From NCBI GenBank assembly GCA_038250905.1, contig JBBSBV010000008.1, forward strand, positions 1 through 64,000: a stretch of 64,000 bases of DNA. Direction: 5' to 3'. A program made the translations under genes and the position numbers. This DNA comes from JAENVU01 sp038250905. Its GTDB lineage: Bacteria; Actinomycetota; Acidimicrobiia; IMCC26256; JAENVU01. Every line of letters starts with the position of its first letter. The stretch's first letter is position 1. Shown here piece after piece: positions 16,550-24,687 of this stretch. The notes below the pieces were generated by a model. It did no database searches and was not told the origin of the DNA. It saw nothing but the letters and a program-made list of their open reading frames with translations.

Positions 16550-16933
16550 TCAACGACGGCTGGGAACGATCGGGTCCGAAATGGGGTCGATCAGATGGTC
16601 GAGCGAACAGATCTCGAGCAGGCGGCGTCCCATCGTCGACGGTGACCGGAGCCGCAACGCACGCGCGCTGCGCCGGAGGGTCGTGTTGGTGTCGGCCAGG
16701 ACCGCGATGGTCGACGCGTCCATGAACTCGACCTCACCCAACTCGAGCACGAGGTCGCCGCCGCCGTCGGCGATGGAGGAGCCGATGAGGGAGTGGAGCG
16801 CGAGTGCGTTGGCGGTGTCGTATTCGCCGTGCAGTGAGAGGATCTGCTGCGCCAACGACGCCGGCGTCGCCCCATTGCCGACGGGGGGCACCCCAGGACC
16901 GGCGTCGAACGCCACCGTCATGACGGCGCTCAT
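16550..16933 (-). CDS. STAS-domain anti-sigma-factor antagonist
   Basis: This 127-residue protein has a STAS fold (about 22-110) with VLELGEVEFMDASTIAVLADT, where the Ser/Thr after DA is the usual phosphorylation site of SpoIIAA-like proteins. It would bind an anti-sigma kinase or another partner when unphosphorylated. The ATG overlaps the stop of the upstream membrane-protein gene (ATGA); MTVAF at 16921 is a possible internal start. No kinase or sigma factor gene lies next to it, so its partners are probably encoded elsewhere or it serves the ANTAR genes downstream. Confidence 0.82.
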   Translation of the reverse strand: MSAVMTVAFDAGPGVPPVGNGATPASLAQQILSLHGEYDTANALALHSLIGSSIADGGGDLVLELGEVEFMDASTIAVLADTNTTLRRSARALRLRSPSTMGRRLLEICSLDHLIDPISDPIVPSRR

Positions 16934-17565
16934 GTGGTTGCGATGTGGTGGGCGGCGATTTTCGGGTCCGCGAGAAAGTCACCGATGGTGACGAGCAGCA
17001 TGACCACGAATCCCGCGAGCGCGGCGATGCCGGCGTACAGCGCGATGGTGCTCACGACCGACCATCCCCACGCGTACAGCAGGAGCCCGCGCAACGTCTC
17101 ACCCTTGAACAGCGATGCGACCTGACCCGTGAGCTTGGCGTTGGTCGGGTCGGCCTGCGATGCCGCGCTGACCTGCGAGTAGGTCTTCCCGCCCGCGATG
17201 CCCTGGAGGTGGGCGTTGATGAACTCGTTCGCGTAGGCCTTCGCCTTCGGTCCCGAGTCGACCTTCTGCCCGGCGTATTGCTGGAGTCCCGGGAATTCCT
17301 TGGGCGTGAGGCCTGGGCTGCCCTTGGCGGGGAACGAGATGTCCTGGGCCTGCAGTTGGTCGTGGACCATGTCGAGGCCGAAGTTGGCACCGAAAAGCAG
17401 CAGGGCACCACCGACGCCGAGGATGACGGTGAGGAAGATCTCGACGATGCGGCGGGTCGCGACGAACCCGAGCAGGGTGCGGCGGCGGCGCGCCGAACCC
17501 GGTCCGGATGGGCTCGGAGGTGGTGTCTCGACGGTCGGCGCGGGCGCAGTTGCAGATGTGGTCAT
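16930..17565 (-). CDS. Membrane protein with three TM helices
   Basis: This 211-residue protein has a Pro/Ser-rich cytoplasmic N-terminus (1-25), one TM helix (about 38-60), an extracytoplasmic loop of about 85 residues and two C-terminal TM helices (about 155-200). I do not recognise a family, although similar three-TM proteins are common in actinobacteria. It is the first gene of an operon with STAS and GAF-ANTAR genes, so it may be the membrane end of a signalling path. The 234 bases upstream show no further gene. Confidence 0.7.
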   Translation of the reverse strand: MTTSATAPAPTVETPPPSPSGPGSARRRRTLLGFVATRRIVEIFLTVILGVGGALLLFGANFGLDMVHDQLQAQDISFPAKGSPGLTPKEFPGLQQYAGQKVDSGPKAKAYANEFINAHLQGIAGGKTYSQVSAASQADPTNAKLTGQVASLFKGETLRGLLLYAWGWSVVSTIALYAGIAALAGFVVMLLVTIGDFLADPKIAAHHIATT

Positions 17566-17799
17566 GCGTTCCTCGGTGCTGAGGAGGCGTCGAGCCGGGA
17601 GAACGACATTGCGGTCGTCGGCGCGGAGTGCGGCGTCTCGGATCTACTGGGCAGAGGCGCTACCAGGGTCCGGAGCAACGCAGTTCGGATACAGCCTCGT
17701 GAGCTGATCCCGACGCGGACGATGATCGTGTCCGCGGCCGGGACCATACACGCAAATCGGTGTACCTGGGAACGGGCCCGGTGCGGTCGCCGCGCCGGG

Positions 17800-19053
17800 T
17801 CAGGTCTTGGCCGCGTCCGACGCAGCCAGGGTGGCCGTAGCCAGCTCGAAGATCCGGGCGGTGCAGCCGGCCATCTCCACCGGGGGGAGCAGCTCGTCGA
17901 CGAGGCGGGCTGCCAGCGCGTTGAACGCCCGGCCGGCCGGCGAATCGGGGGCCGAGAGCGCCACCGGTTGGCCGGTGTCGCCACCTTCGGAGACCTCCGG
18001 TTCGAGGGGGATCGACGCGACGAGGGGCGCACCGATCTCCGCCGCGAGCGCGGCACCACCGCCCGTGCCGAACAACGCAAACCGCTGACCGTCGGGCGCG
18101 ACGAACTCGCTCATGTTCTCGACGACGCCCACGACCTTCATGTACGACCGCCGGGCCATGTCGGCGACGCGCGTCGCGACCTTCTGCGCGTTGCGCGCGG
18201 GGGTGGTGACCACGAGCATCTCGGCCTGGGGCAGGAGTCGGGCCAGGCCCATCTGCACGTCACCGGTGCCGGGGGGCATGTCGACGATGAGGTAGTCGAG
18301 TTCGCCCCAGCGGACGTCGGTGAGGAACTGCTCGACCGCCTTGGTGAGGATGAGCCCGCGCCACATGAGCGCGGTCGATTCGTCCTCGACGAGGAAGCCC
18401 ATCGACACGATCTCGAGGGATCCGGCCGCGCCGCCTCCGGTATTGGTGACGTCGCGGTGGTGGGGGACGATCTTGCCGTCCTCGCCACTCAATCGGCCGT
18501 CCACGCCGAGCATGCGCGGCACGCTGAAGCCCCAGATGTCGGCATCGAGCACCCCGACGCGCAGCCCTCTCGCCGCGAGCGCGGCGGCGAGGTTGACGCT
18601 CACCGAACTCTTGCCCACGCCGCCCTTGCCGCTCGAGACCGCGAGGACGCGGGTCGTGGCCGGGATCTCGGTGTCGGGGGCGTTCTCGCGTGCGTTCAAC
18701 CGCGCTCGTTGCATGGCGGCCGTCTTCTGCTCCGGGGTCATCTCGACCCACCGCACCTTCACGTCGGCGATGCCGGGCAGGCTCGCGACCTTCGACGCGA
18801 TCTCCCGGCGGATCTCGGCCTGGAGGGGACAGCCGAGCGTGGTGAGCGCGATGTGGATGGTGACCACGCCGTCGGCGTCGATCGCGACGTCGTGGACCAT
18901 GCCGAGGTCGACGATGCTCGCCCGCAACTCGGGATCGAGGACGCCCCGCAGCATCCCGCGGACGTCGTCGGCCGTGGGGAGTGGAGCGAGGTCGCCCTTG
19001 AGGTCGCTCCCGAGTTCGGGGAGGGTGTCGGTTTCGGGGAGGGCTTCGGTCAT
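17800..19053 (-). CDS. mrp: Mrp/NBP35-type iron-sulfur carrier ATPase
   Basis: This 417-residue protein has an N-terminal MIP18/DUF59 domain (about 28-105) and a P-loop domain with VSSGKGGVGKSSVSVNLA (about 140-157), followed by the DADIWGFS and DYLIVDMPPGTGD motifs. Related proteins carry and transfer Fe-S clusters as dimers through a C-terminal CxxC. Here the matching segment GVVENMSEFVAPDGQRF has no cysteines, so the usual bridging cluster site appears absent. It is divergent from a SufR-like gene, and a TTGACG-17-TATTTT pair on this strand overlaps that gene's promoter. Confidence 0.9.
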   Translation of the reverse strand: MTEALPETDTLPELGSDLKGDLAPLPTADDVRGMLRGVLDPELRASIVDLGMVHDVAIDADGVVTIHIALTTLGCPLQAEIRREIASKVASLPGIADVKVRWVEMTPEQKTAAMQRARLNARENAPDTEIPATTRVLAVSSGKGGVGKSSVSVNLAAALAARGLRVGVLDADIWGFSVPRMLGVDGRLSGEDGKIVPHHRDVTNTGGGAAGSLEIVSMGFLVEDESTALMWRGLILTKAVEQFLTDVRWGELDYLIVDMPPGTGDVQMGLARLLPQAEMLVVTTPARNAQKVATRVADMARRSYMKVVGVVENMSEFVAPDGQRFALFGTGGGAALAAEIGAPLVASIPLEPEVSEGGDTGQPVALSAPDSPAGRAFNALAARLVDELLPPVEMAGCTARIFELATATLAASDAAKT

Positions 19054-19100
19054 GGAATCCGCGTCCGTCGGGGCGTGAGAACAATAAAAACAGTCTCGAC

Positions 19101-19132
19101 CTTGAAAATATGCCCGACTGTCGGTACCGTCA
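19101..19132. promoter_or_regulatory. Overlapping divergent promoters with palindromic operator
   Basis: On the plus strand TTGAAA (19102-19107) and TACCGT (19125-19130) are 17 bases apart, six bases before the ATG at 19137. On the minus strand TTGACG and TATTTT, also 17 apart, serve mrp. Both overlap the near-palindrome TGTCGGTACCGTCA (19119-19132, core CGGTACCG). It is a good candidate site for the SufR-like protein to control both genes. Confidence 0.65.
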
Positions 19133-19136
19133 AGGA

Positions 19137-19787
19137 ATGGAGCTCGAAGTTCTCAAGGCCCTCGGCGACGAGACCCGCCACGCCTTGTACCGCGAGATCG
19201 CCGGTTCCACCGCCCCCAACTCGGCCGCCCAGCTCGCCGACGCACTCGGGCTCCACCCCAACACCGTGCGGCTGCACCTCGAGAAGCTCCGCGACGCGGG
19301 ACTCGTCGAGGTCGAGGCCATCCACCGCGGCACGGTCGGCCGCCCCCAGCACCGCTACTCGCTCGCACCGGGCGCGCCCGGCCTCGGGATGGACCCGCCC
19401 AGTCATGTGCTCCTCGCGGGGATGCTGGCCGCCCTGGCCGAGGCGACGGGTGCCGATCCGAGTGCGGCCCGCGCCATCGGCCACACCTGGGGGACCAAGA
19501 CCGCCCAACGCACGCCCGCCGCGAGCTGTCTCGGACTCCTGGCCCAGGAACTCGACCGACTGGGGTTCGAACCGGCCGCCGACGACACCGCCACCGTCGA
19601 CGGCGCCACCCGAGTCGACTTCTTGCACTGCCCGTTCCGCGAGCTGGCCGAGGCCTACCCGGAACTGGTCTGCAACCTGCACCGCGGCATCTGCGAAGGC
19701 CTCTCGGAGGCCCGCCGGGGAACAGTCAAGGCGTTCTCGACGTTGTACCAACCCGACCCCTGCCACGTAGTGGTCGCGCTACCCTGA
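19137..19787 (+). CDS. SufR-like iron-sulfur winged-helix repressor
   Basis: This 216-residue regulator has an N-terminal winged helix (about 1-75, AAQLADALGLHPNTVRLHLEKLRDAGLV) and a C-terminal domain with C165, C179, C186 and C209. That spacing resembles the [4Fe-4S]-binding SufR/DeoR-like repressors of Fe-S assembly genes. The ATG lies 6 bases after a TACCGT box with a TTGAAA -35 element, so the mRNA is probably leaderless. Neighbours mrp (divergent) and an A-type carrier (downstream) fit control of cluster assembly. Ligand and operator are inferred. Confidence 0.8.
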   Translation: MELEVLKALGDETRHALYREIAGSTAPNSAAQLADALGLHPNTVRLHLEKLRDAGLVEVEAIHRGTVGRPQHRYSLAPGAPGLGMDPPSHVLLAGMLAALAEATGADPSAARAIGHTWGTKTAQRTPAASCLGLLAQELDRLGFEPAADDTATVDGATRVDFLHCPFRELAEAYPELVCNLHRGICEGLSEARRGTVKAFSTLYQPDPCHVVVALP

Positions 19788-19817
19788 TCACCCCCTGAAA
19801 CTCACGGAGCTACCACG

Positions 19818-20171
19818 ATGAGCATGTTCACCGTCACCGACACCCGGGCGCAGTTCCTCCTCACCGATGCCGCGTCGGCGAAGGTCAAGGCGTTGATCGA
19901 GGCCGAGGACACCCCGGGCCTCGCGCTGCGGGTCGCCGTTCGGCCCGGCGGGTGTTCGGGCTTCAGCTACGAGATGTTCTTCGACGCCGACATCGCCGAT
20001 GACGACGTGAAGAGCGAGCAGGGCGGTGTCCAGGTCGTGATCGACCCGGCCTCCATGGGCCACCTCGGTGGCGGTCAGCTCGACTACCGCGACGGCCTCC
20101 AGGGTTCCGGGTTCCACATCACGAACCCGAACGCGGAGCGCACCTGCGGCTGCGGCCAGTCGTTCAGCTGA
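19818..20171 (+). CDS. A-type iron-sulfur carrier (HesB/IscA/ErpA)
   Basis: This 117-residue carrier has the three conserved cysteines C46 (GGCSG), C110 and C112 (CGCGQSF) that bind an Fe-S cluster for transfer to target enzymes. The ATG at 19818 is followed by a second one at 19824; both are close to the family start. It follows a SufR-like gene by 30 bases and immediately precedes a gene for a protein with two [2Fe-2S] sites, a possible client. ErpA versus IscA cannot be separated by eye. Confidence 0.92.
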   Translation: MSMFTVTDTRAQFLLTDAASAKVKALIEAEDTPGLALRVAVRPGGCSGFSYEMFFDADIADDDVKSEQGGVQVVIDPASMGHLGGGQLDYRDGLQGSGFHITNPNAERTCGCGQSFS

Positions 20172-21892
20172 GCCAGCTCGGGTTCACCCTCGACGGGTCG
20201 CCCGTCGAGGTCCAGATCGAGGACGGCGAGACCCTGCTCTCGGTCCTGCGCGAGCGCCTCGGTCTTGTCACCGCGAAGGACGGCTGCGCGCCCCAGGGTC
20301 AGTGCGGCTGCTGCACCGTGCTCGTCGACGGTGATGCCCGCGTCGCGTGCGTGACCCCGGCAGCCCGCGTCCAGGGTCGGGCGGTGACCACCCTCGTCGG
20401 TCTCGATCCCGCCGTCTGCGCCACGCTCGCCGAGACCCTCGTCGCCACCGGCGGGTCGCAGTGCGGCTTCTGCACGCCGGGCATCATCGTGCGCCTCGCG
20501 GCGCTCCGGGCCAAGGGCAGGACCACGCCCACCGACATCGAGCGCGGCCTGGCCGCGCATCTCTGCCGGTGCACCGGTTGGCAACCGATCGTGGAAGCGG
20601 CCACCGAGTGGTTCGCGGCCCCGGAGCCGGTGGCGGGGGCTCCTGCGCCGGCAGCCACGCGGGACCTGACGGCGGCCGGACGTCGGGCCGAACTCGAGAG
20701 CGGTGGGTTTCAGCGGGTGGGGATCACGACCCCGCTCGGCGACGCCGGCTTCGCCGACGACACTGCGCCGCGTGATGCGTTGGTCGCGATTCCCCGTCCG
20801 CCGGGAGCGACGGTGGCGACGGTGACCGCGGCCGGAGCCGAGTGGGTGGTGGGCGAGAGTCTGGACGCGGCGCGCCGGCTCGCGGGCAAGACCCAGGGCC
20901 GCCGCACGACGGTGGCCGACGCCGCGGCCTTCGCACTCCCCGAATGTCCGCCCGGTGGGGTCCGGCTCGCCACCAGTTGGGTGGAGCCGGCCTACCTGGA
21001 GCCGGACGCGAGTTGGTGCGTGCCGGATGGGACGCCCGCCGGACCGCTCGCGAACGGTGGGGCATTCGGCGGCAAGGTCGGGTCGATCGCCCCCGCGGCC
21101 GCGCAGGAACTCGCGGCGGCCCTCGGGCGCCCGGTGCGGGTCGTCTTCGCTCGCGAGGACGTCGTGCGCCTCGGGCCCAAGCGGCCGCCGATGGCGGGAT
21201 CGGCCGTGGCCCACGACGGGCGGGTCGAGGTGCGTGGGGTGGCCGCCGGTCCGCTGCCGGTCTTCGCGACGCCCTACGCCGTGGGCCTCGACGTCGCGTG
21301 GACGGTGGCCGAGGTCGCCGGACCCCCGGTCTCGGACGCCCTGCGTGCGGTCGGCCTCGCCGAGCAGACCGTGCTGACCGAGGCCGCGTTGGACGCGGCC
21401 GGCTGGGACCGCGCCGACCTGGTGGACGAGCGCGCCGCGCGCGTCCTCCTGGACACCGTTGCCCGGTCGGCCGACGGTGCGCTCGCCGGGGCGCGCGTCG
21501 AGATCGACGCGGCGACGGGTCGAGTCAGCGGGGTCCGGGTCCGGGTCGATGCGGGTGACCCGCTCGATGAGATCGTGCTGCGCTCCTACGTGACCGGCGC
21601 GGTCCACATGGCGCTGGGCTGGGTGCTCACCGAGGCGATCGCGGTGGATCCGGACTCGGGTGAGGTGCTCGACCTCACGATCCGGTCCTTCGGGATCATC
21701 CGGCCCCAATCGATGCCCCCGGTCGACGTCGAGATCGTGGCGAGTATCGACACCCCCCGTGCCGCCGCTTCTGACGCGGTGTTCGCGGCCGTGGCCGCGG
21801 CCACCTGGAACGCGATCACGCGCGCCGACGGTGCGCGGCCCGAGCGATTCCCGGCGGTCGACTCCCGGGCCGCTCGTATGCTCCGACGATGA
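20168..21892 (+). CDS. Fused CoxS-like [2Fe-2S] and shortened CoxL-like protein
   Basis: This is a 574-residue fusion. Residues 1-150 are a CoxS/XdhA-type domain with plant-type cluster cysteines C40, C46, C49 and C61 and second-cluster cysteines C99, C102, C133 and C135. Residues about 160-570 retain scattered molybdopterin-subunit blocks (NGGAFGGKVGS, GRPVRVVFAREDVVRLGPK, TGAVHMALGWVLTEAIAVD) but span only about 400 residues against about 750 in CoxL. The GxGE segment with the catalytic Glu is missing near the end (ASIDTPRAAASDAVF). No ATG, GTG or TTG exists before residue 51 in this frame. A CTG at 20168-20170 overlaps the preceding TGA and is my proposed start. Enzymatic activity is doubtful; it may be an electron-transfer or partner protein. 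Confidence 0.75.
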   Translation: MSQLGFTLDGSPVEVQIEDGETLLSVLRERLGLVTAKDGCAPQGQCGCCTVLVDGDARVACVTPAARVQGRAVTTLVGLDPAVCATLAETLVATGGSQCGFCTPGIIVRLAALRAKGRTTPTDIERGLAAHLCRCTGWQPIVEAATEWFAAPEPVAGAPAPAATRDLTAAGRRAELESGGFQRVGITTPLGDAGFADDTAPRDALVAIPRPPGATVATVTAAGAEWVVGESLDAARRLAGKTQGRRTTVADAAAFALPECPPGGVRLATSWVEPAYLEPDASWCVPDGTPAGPLANGGAFGGKVGSIAPAAAQELAAALGRPVRVVFAREDVVRLGPKRPPMAGSAVAHDGRVEVRGVAAGPLPVFATPYAVGLDVAWTVAEVAGPPVSDALRAVGLAEQTVLTEAALDAAGWDRADLVDERAARVLLDTVARSADGALAGARVEIDAATGRVSGVRVRVDAGDPLDEIVLRSYVTGAVHMALGWVLTEAIAVDPDSGEVLDLTIRSFGIIRPQSMPPVDVEIVASIDTPRAAASDAVFAAVAAATWNAITRADGARPERFPAVDSRAARMLRR

Positions 21893-22275
21893 CCGTGACG
21901 CCCGTCCCCACCCCCAGTGCGCCCGCCGTGGCCGGCCCGTACTCGCCCGCGGTCCGCGCGGGGGACTGGCTGGTCCTCGCCGGTCAGGTGCCGCTCGATC
22001 CCGCGACCGGGCAGTTCGTCACCGGTGACGCGGCCGCTCAGGCGCGGCGGGTGCTCGACAACATCGCGGCTGTGCTCGCCGACTGCGGCGCGACCCTGCA
22101 CGACGTGGCCAAGACGACCGTGTTCGTGACCGACCTCGGCGACTTCGGCGCCATGAACGAGGTGTACGCGGCTGCGTTCGGCGACCACCGTCCGGCCCGG
22201 TCGACGGTGCAGGTCGCCGCACTCCCCGGTGGAGCCGCGGTCGAGATCGAGGCCTGGGCCTACCTGCCCCAGTAG
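21889..22275 (+). CDS. RidA/YjgF-family protein
   Basis: This 128-residue trimeric Rid protein has the imine-deaminase signature Arg in RPARSTVQVAALPGGAAVEIEAWA (about 104). Rid proteins hydrolyse reactive enamine/imine intermediates from PLP enzymes. The ATG overlaps the upstream stop (ATGA), and TATGCT (21877-21882) lies exactly 6 bases before it, so an internal leaderless promoter is also possible. Confidence 0.9.
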   Translation: MTVTPVPTPSAPAVAGPYSPAVRAGDWLVLAGQVPLDPATGQFVTGDAAAQARRVLDNIAAVLADCGATLHDVAKTTVFVTDLGDFGAMNEVYAAAFGDHRPARSTVQVAALPGGAAVEIEAWAYLPQ

Positions 22276-22320
22276 GACCACCTGCGAACCAACAAGCGAG
22301 CGAGCGATCGAACTCCGCAC

Positions 22321-22398
22321 CCGAGACGGAACGGAGCGGAGGCGAGCAGCCACGGAGCGAACCCCACGCCACCACCACCCATCAGGAGTGTGAGCGGA
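22321..22398 (-). repeat. Dispersed intergenic repeat, copy B
   Basis: Read on the reverse strand, 22398 down to 22356 matches copy A (9200-9242) at 38 of 43 positions, and a GC-rich tail continues to about 22321. It fills most of the gap between the RidA gene and the small membrane protein gene. Confidence 0.75.
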
Positions 22399-22432
22399 GG
22401 GGCGGACAAGGCGGCGGGCCTAGAGTGCAGGC

Positions 22433-22576
22433 GTGCTCGGAGTCGTCCTCATCATCCTCGTGTTGATCCTTGTGGGTCCCGTCGCGGTGATGATGGGTGG
22501 CGCAGCCTGGAGCGCGCTCGTCGGCTGGATGGTCGGCGACGACGCCGACCAGCGCGCCGAGGGCCAACCCGTCTGA
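22433..22576 (+). CDS. Small single-pass membrane protein (47 residues)
   Basis: GTG at 22433 lies 6 bases after TAGAGT (22421-22426), a leaderless arrangement. The 47-residue product has a hydrophobic stretch (residues 2-33, LGVVLIILVLILVGPVAV...) and a short acidic tail DDADQRAEGQPV. No family is recognised. The stop lies 16 bases from the end of glnR, which converges from the other strand. Confidence 0.6.
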   Translation: MLGVVLIILVLILVGPVAVMMGGAAWSALVGWMVGDDADQRAEGQPV

Positions 22577-22592
22577 CGCTCCGACGGGGTGG

Positions 22593-23273
22593 TCAGAGGG
22601 CGCGGGTCTGGCCGAAGCGGTAGCCGACCGAACGCACGGTCTGGATCAGGTTGGCGTGTTCCTCGCCGAGCTTGGCCCGCAACCGTCGCACGTGGACGTC
22701 GACGGTGCGCGCCCCGCCGTAGTACTCGTAGCCCCACACCCGGGAGAGCAACTGCTCGCGGGTGTACACCTTGGCGGGGTGGGTGGAGAAGAACTTGAGG
22801 AGTTCGTACTCCATGTAGGTGAGGTCGAGCGGCCGCCCCGACAACGCGGCCTGGTAGGTCTCGAGGTTCAACATGAGGTCGCCGTACTCGACGAGTTCGG
22901 GTGCGGTGCCCCGACCGGCCCGCCACATCAGGTGGCGCAGGCGGGCCTCGAGTTCCTGCGGGTGGAACGGGTTCAGGCAGAAGTCGTCGAACAGGTCTTC
23001 GCGGTCGCCGAGTTCGGCGAGTTGCGCGCCCGAGATGAGCAGCAGCAGCGGCTCGAGGACGGCATCGCGTTTGCGCAACGTGCGACAGATCGAGAACGCG
23101 TCCTCCGGATCGGAGTCGGCGACGATGATCGCACCGGCCCAACCGTCGGCGGGTTCGTCGGCCGCCGCGACCGCGGCGTTGCTGACCGCCTTCCAGGAGT
23201 AGCCGCCGAGATCGAGGGTCTGGGCGAGGAGCGCGGGCGGCGGATCCGGGAAGACCAGGATGGGCTCTGACAT
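22593..23273 (-). CDS. glnR: GlnR-like OmpR-family nitrogen regulator
   Basis: This 226-residue protein has an atypical receiver (about 1-120, without the usual acidic pocket and Lys pattern) and a C-terminal OmpR winged helix (about 130-222, DLTYMEYELLKFFSTHPAK...ARTVDVHVRRLRAKLG...IQTVRSVGYRF). Actinobacterial GlnR has this phosphorylation-independent architecture and activates glnA and other nitrogen genes. The identification rests on the fold plus position: glnA starts upstream on the same strand, and four spaced GlnR-type half-sites lie at 24688-24725. TAGGAT lies 9 bases before the ATG. Confidence 0.75.
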   Translation of the reverse strand: MSEPILVFPDPPPALLAQTLDLGGYSWKAVSNAAVAAADEPADGWAGAIIVADSDPEDAFSICRTLRKRDAVLEPLLLLISGAQLAELGDREDLFDDFCLNPFHPQELEARLRHLMWRAGRGTAPELVEYGDLMLNLETYQAALSGRPLDLTYMEYELLKFFSTHPAKVYTREQLLSRVWGYEYYGGARTVDVHVRRLRAKLGEEHANLIQTVRSVGYRFGQTRAL

Positions 23274-23301
23274 GTCCGAGCGATCCTAAGTAGCGGTCGA
23301 T

Positions 23302-24600
23302 CTACCAGGGGGTGACCTGTTCCTTGTAGGCGTTCCACTCCCGCCGCTTGTTCCGGATGAAGTAATCGAAGACGTGCTCGCCGAGCGCGTCGGCCACCAA
23401 CTCGGATTCGGCCATCACGTCGATCGCCTCGGCGAGGGACTGGGGGAGCAGATCGATGCCCGCGGCGGTGCGAGCGGCCGGGGTCATCTCGAAGATGTTG
23501 TTGGTCGCTTCCTCGGGGAGCGCGTAGCCCTCCTCGATGCCCTTGATGCCGGCGGCGAGCATCACCGCGAAGGCGAGGTACGGGTTGCAAGCAGGGTCCG
23601 GCGAGCGGAACTCGATGCGGGTGCTCGATTCCTTGCCGCGCTTCGGCGCCGGGACCCGGACCAGGGCCGACTCGTTGTTGCGCGCCCACGAGATGTACGT
23701 GGGCGCCTCGTACCCGGCGATCAGCCGCTTGTAGGAGTTGACCGTCTGGTTCGTGATCGCGGTGATCTCCCGGGCGTGGTGCAGCAGCCCGGCGACGAAG
23801 TGCTTGCCCACCTTCGAGAGTCCCTGCGGGTCACCCGGATCGTGGAAGGCGTTCACGTCGCCTTCGAAGAGCGACAGGTGGGCGTGGAGACCGGAGCCGA
23901 ACGCACCCGCGATGGGCTTGGGCATGAACGTGGCGTGCGCCCCGAGTTCGCTGGCGATGCGCTTCACGACCATCCGGAACGTCATCACGTTGTCGGCCAT
24001 GGAGAGGGCGTCGGTGTAACGCAGGTCGATCTCGTGCTGGCTCGGGCCGTTCTCGTGGAACGAGTACTCGACCGGGATGCCCATCGCCTCCAGGGTCAGG
24101 ATCGTGCGCCGCCGCAGCTCGTTGGCGGTGTCGGTGTGGGTGAGGTCGAAGAACCCCGCGTGGTCGAGCGGCTCCGGCTCGGTCGCGGACCGGAAGTAGA
24201 AGTACTCGATCTCGGGCCCCACGTAGAACGTGTAGCCGCGCTCCGTGGCCCGATCGAGGTTGCGGCGCAGGACGTTGCGCGGGTCACCGTCGAACGAGTC
24301 CCCCGAGAGCAGCTGGATGTCGCAGAACATGCGCGCGACGGGTGCATCGTCACCGCGCCAGGGGACGATCTCGAACGTGGAGGGATCGGGCATGGCGAGC
24401 ATGTCCGATTCCTGAACGCGGGAGTAGCCCTCGATGGCGGACCCGTCGAAGGTCATGCCCTCCTCGAGTGCGCTCTCGAGTTCCGCCGGGGTGATGGCGA
24501 AGCCTTTGAGCGAGCCGAGCACGTCGGTGAACCAGAGTTGGACGAAGCGGACCCCGCGTTCCTCGACCGTACGCAGGACGTATTCGAGCTGAGGTGGCAT
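23302..24600 (-). CDS. glnA: Glutamine synthetase type I (GSI-alpha-like)
   Basis: This 432-residue ATP-dependent ligase makes glutamine from glutamate and ammonia. Beta-grasp residues FTDVLGSLKGFA and FDGSAIEGYSRVQESD, the metal/ATP segment NGPSQHEIDLRY, the ammonia loop and KPIAGAFGSGLHAHLSL are present. The adenylylation region reads NIFEMTPAAR, with Phe where GSI-beta has the modified Tyr, and the length fits the GSI-alpha group. Regulation would be transcriptional or by feedback. A TACACT box about 35 bases upstream could be its -10 element. It precedes glnR on the same strand. Confidence 0.93.
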   Translation of the reverse strand: MPPQLEYVLRTVEERGVRFVQLWFTDVLGSLKGFAITPAELESALEEGMTFDGSAIEGYSRVQESDMLAMPDPSTFEIVPWRGDDAPVARMFCDIQLLSGDSFDGDPRNVLRRNLDRATERGYTFYVGPEIEYFYFRSATEPEPLDHAGFFDLTHTDTANELRRRTILTLEAMGIPVEYSFHENGPSQHEIDLRYTDALSMADNVMTFRMVVKRIASELGAHATFMPKPIAGAFGSGLHAHLSLFEGDVNAFHDPGDPQGLSKVGKHFVAGLLHHAREITAITNQTVNSYKRLIAGYEAPTYISWARNNESALVRVPAPKRGKESSTRIEFRSPDPACNPYLAFAVMLAAGIKGIEEGYALPEEATNNIFEMTPAARTAAGIDLLPQSLAEAIDVMAESELVADALGEHVFDYFIRNKRREWNAYKEQVTPW

Positions 24601-24687
24601 ATTTCGACTGCTCCGATCAGGGAAAACGTCCGGCTCGGCACAGTGTACGGAGCCTCGCCTAGGCTCCCGCCGCCCGAAGAAGCCGGG

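Noticed and set aside
20084..21709. 541-codon minus-strand frame over the CoxS-CoxL-like gene
   Set aside because: Composition is typical of antisense frames at high GC, and the plus strand carries conserved cysteine motifs.
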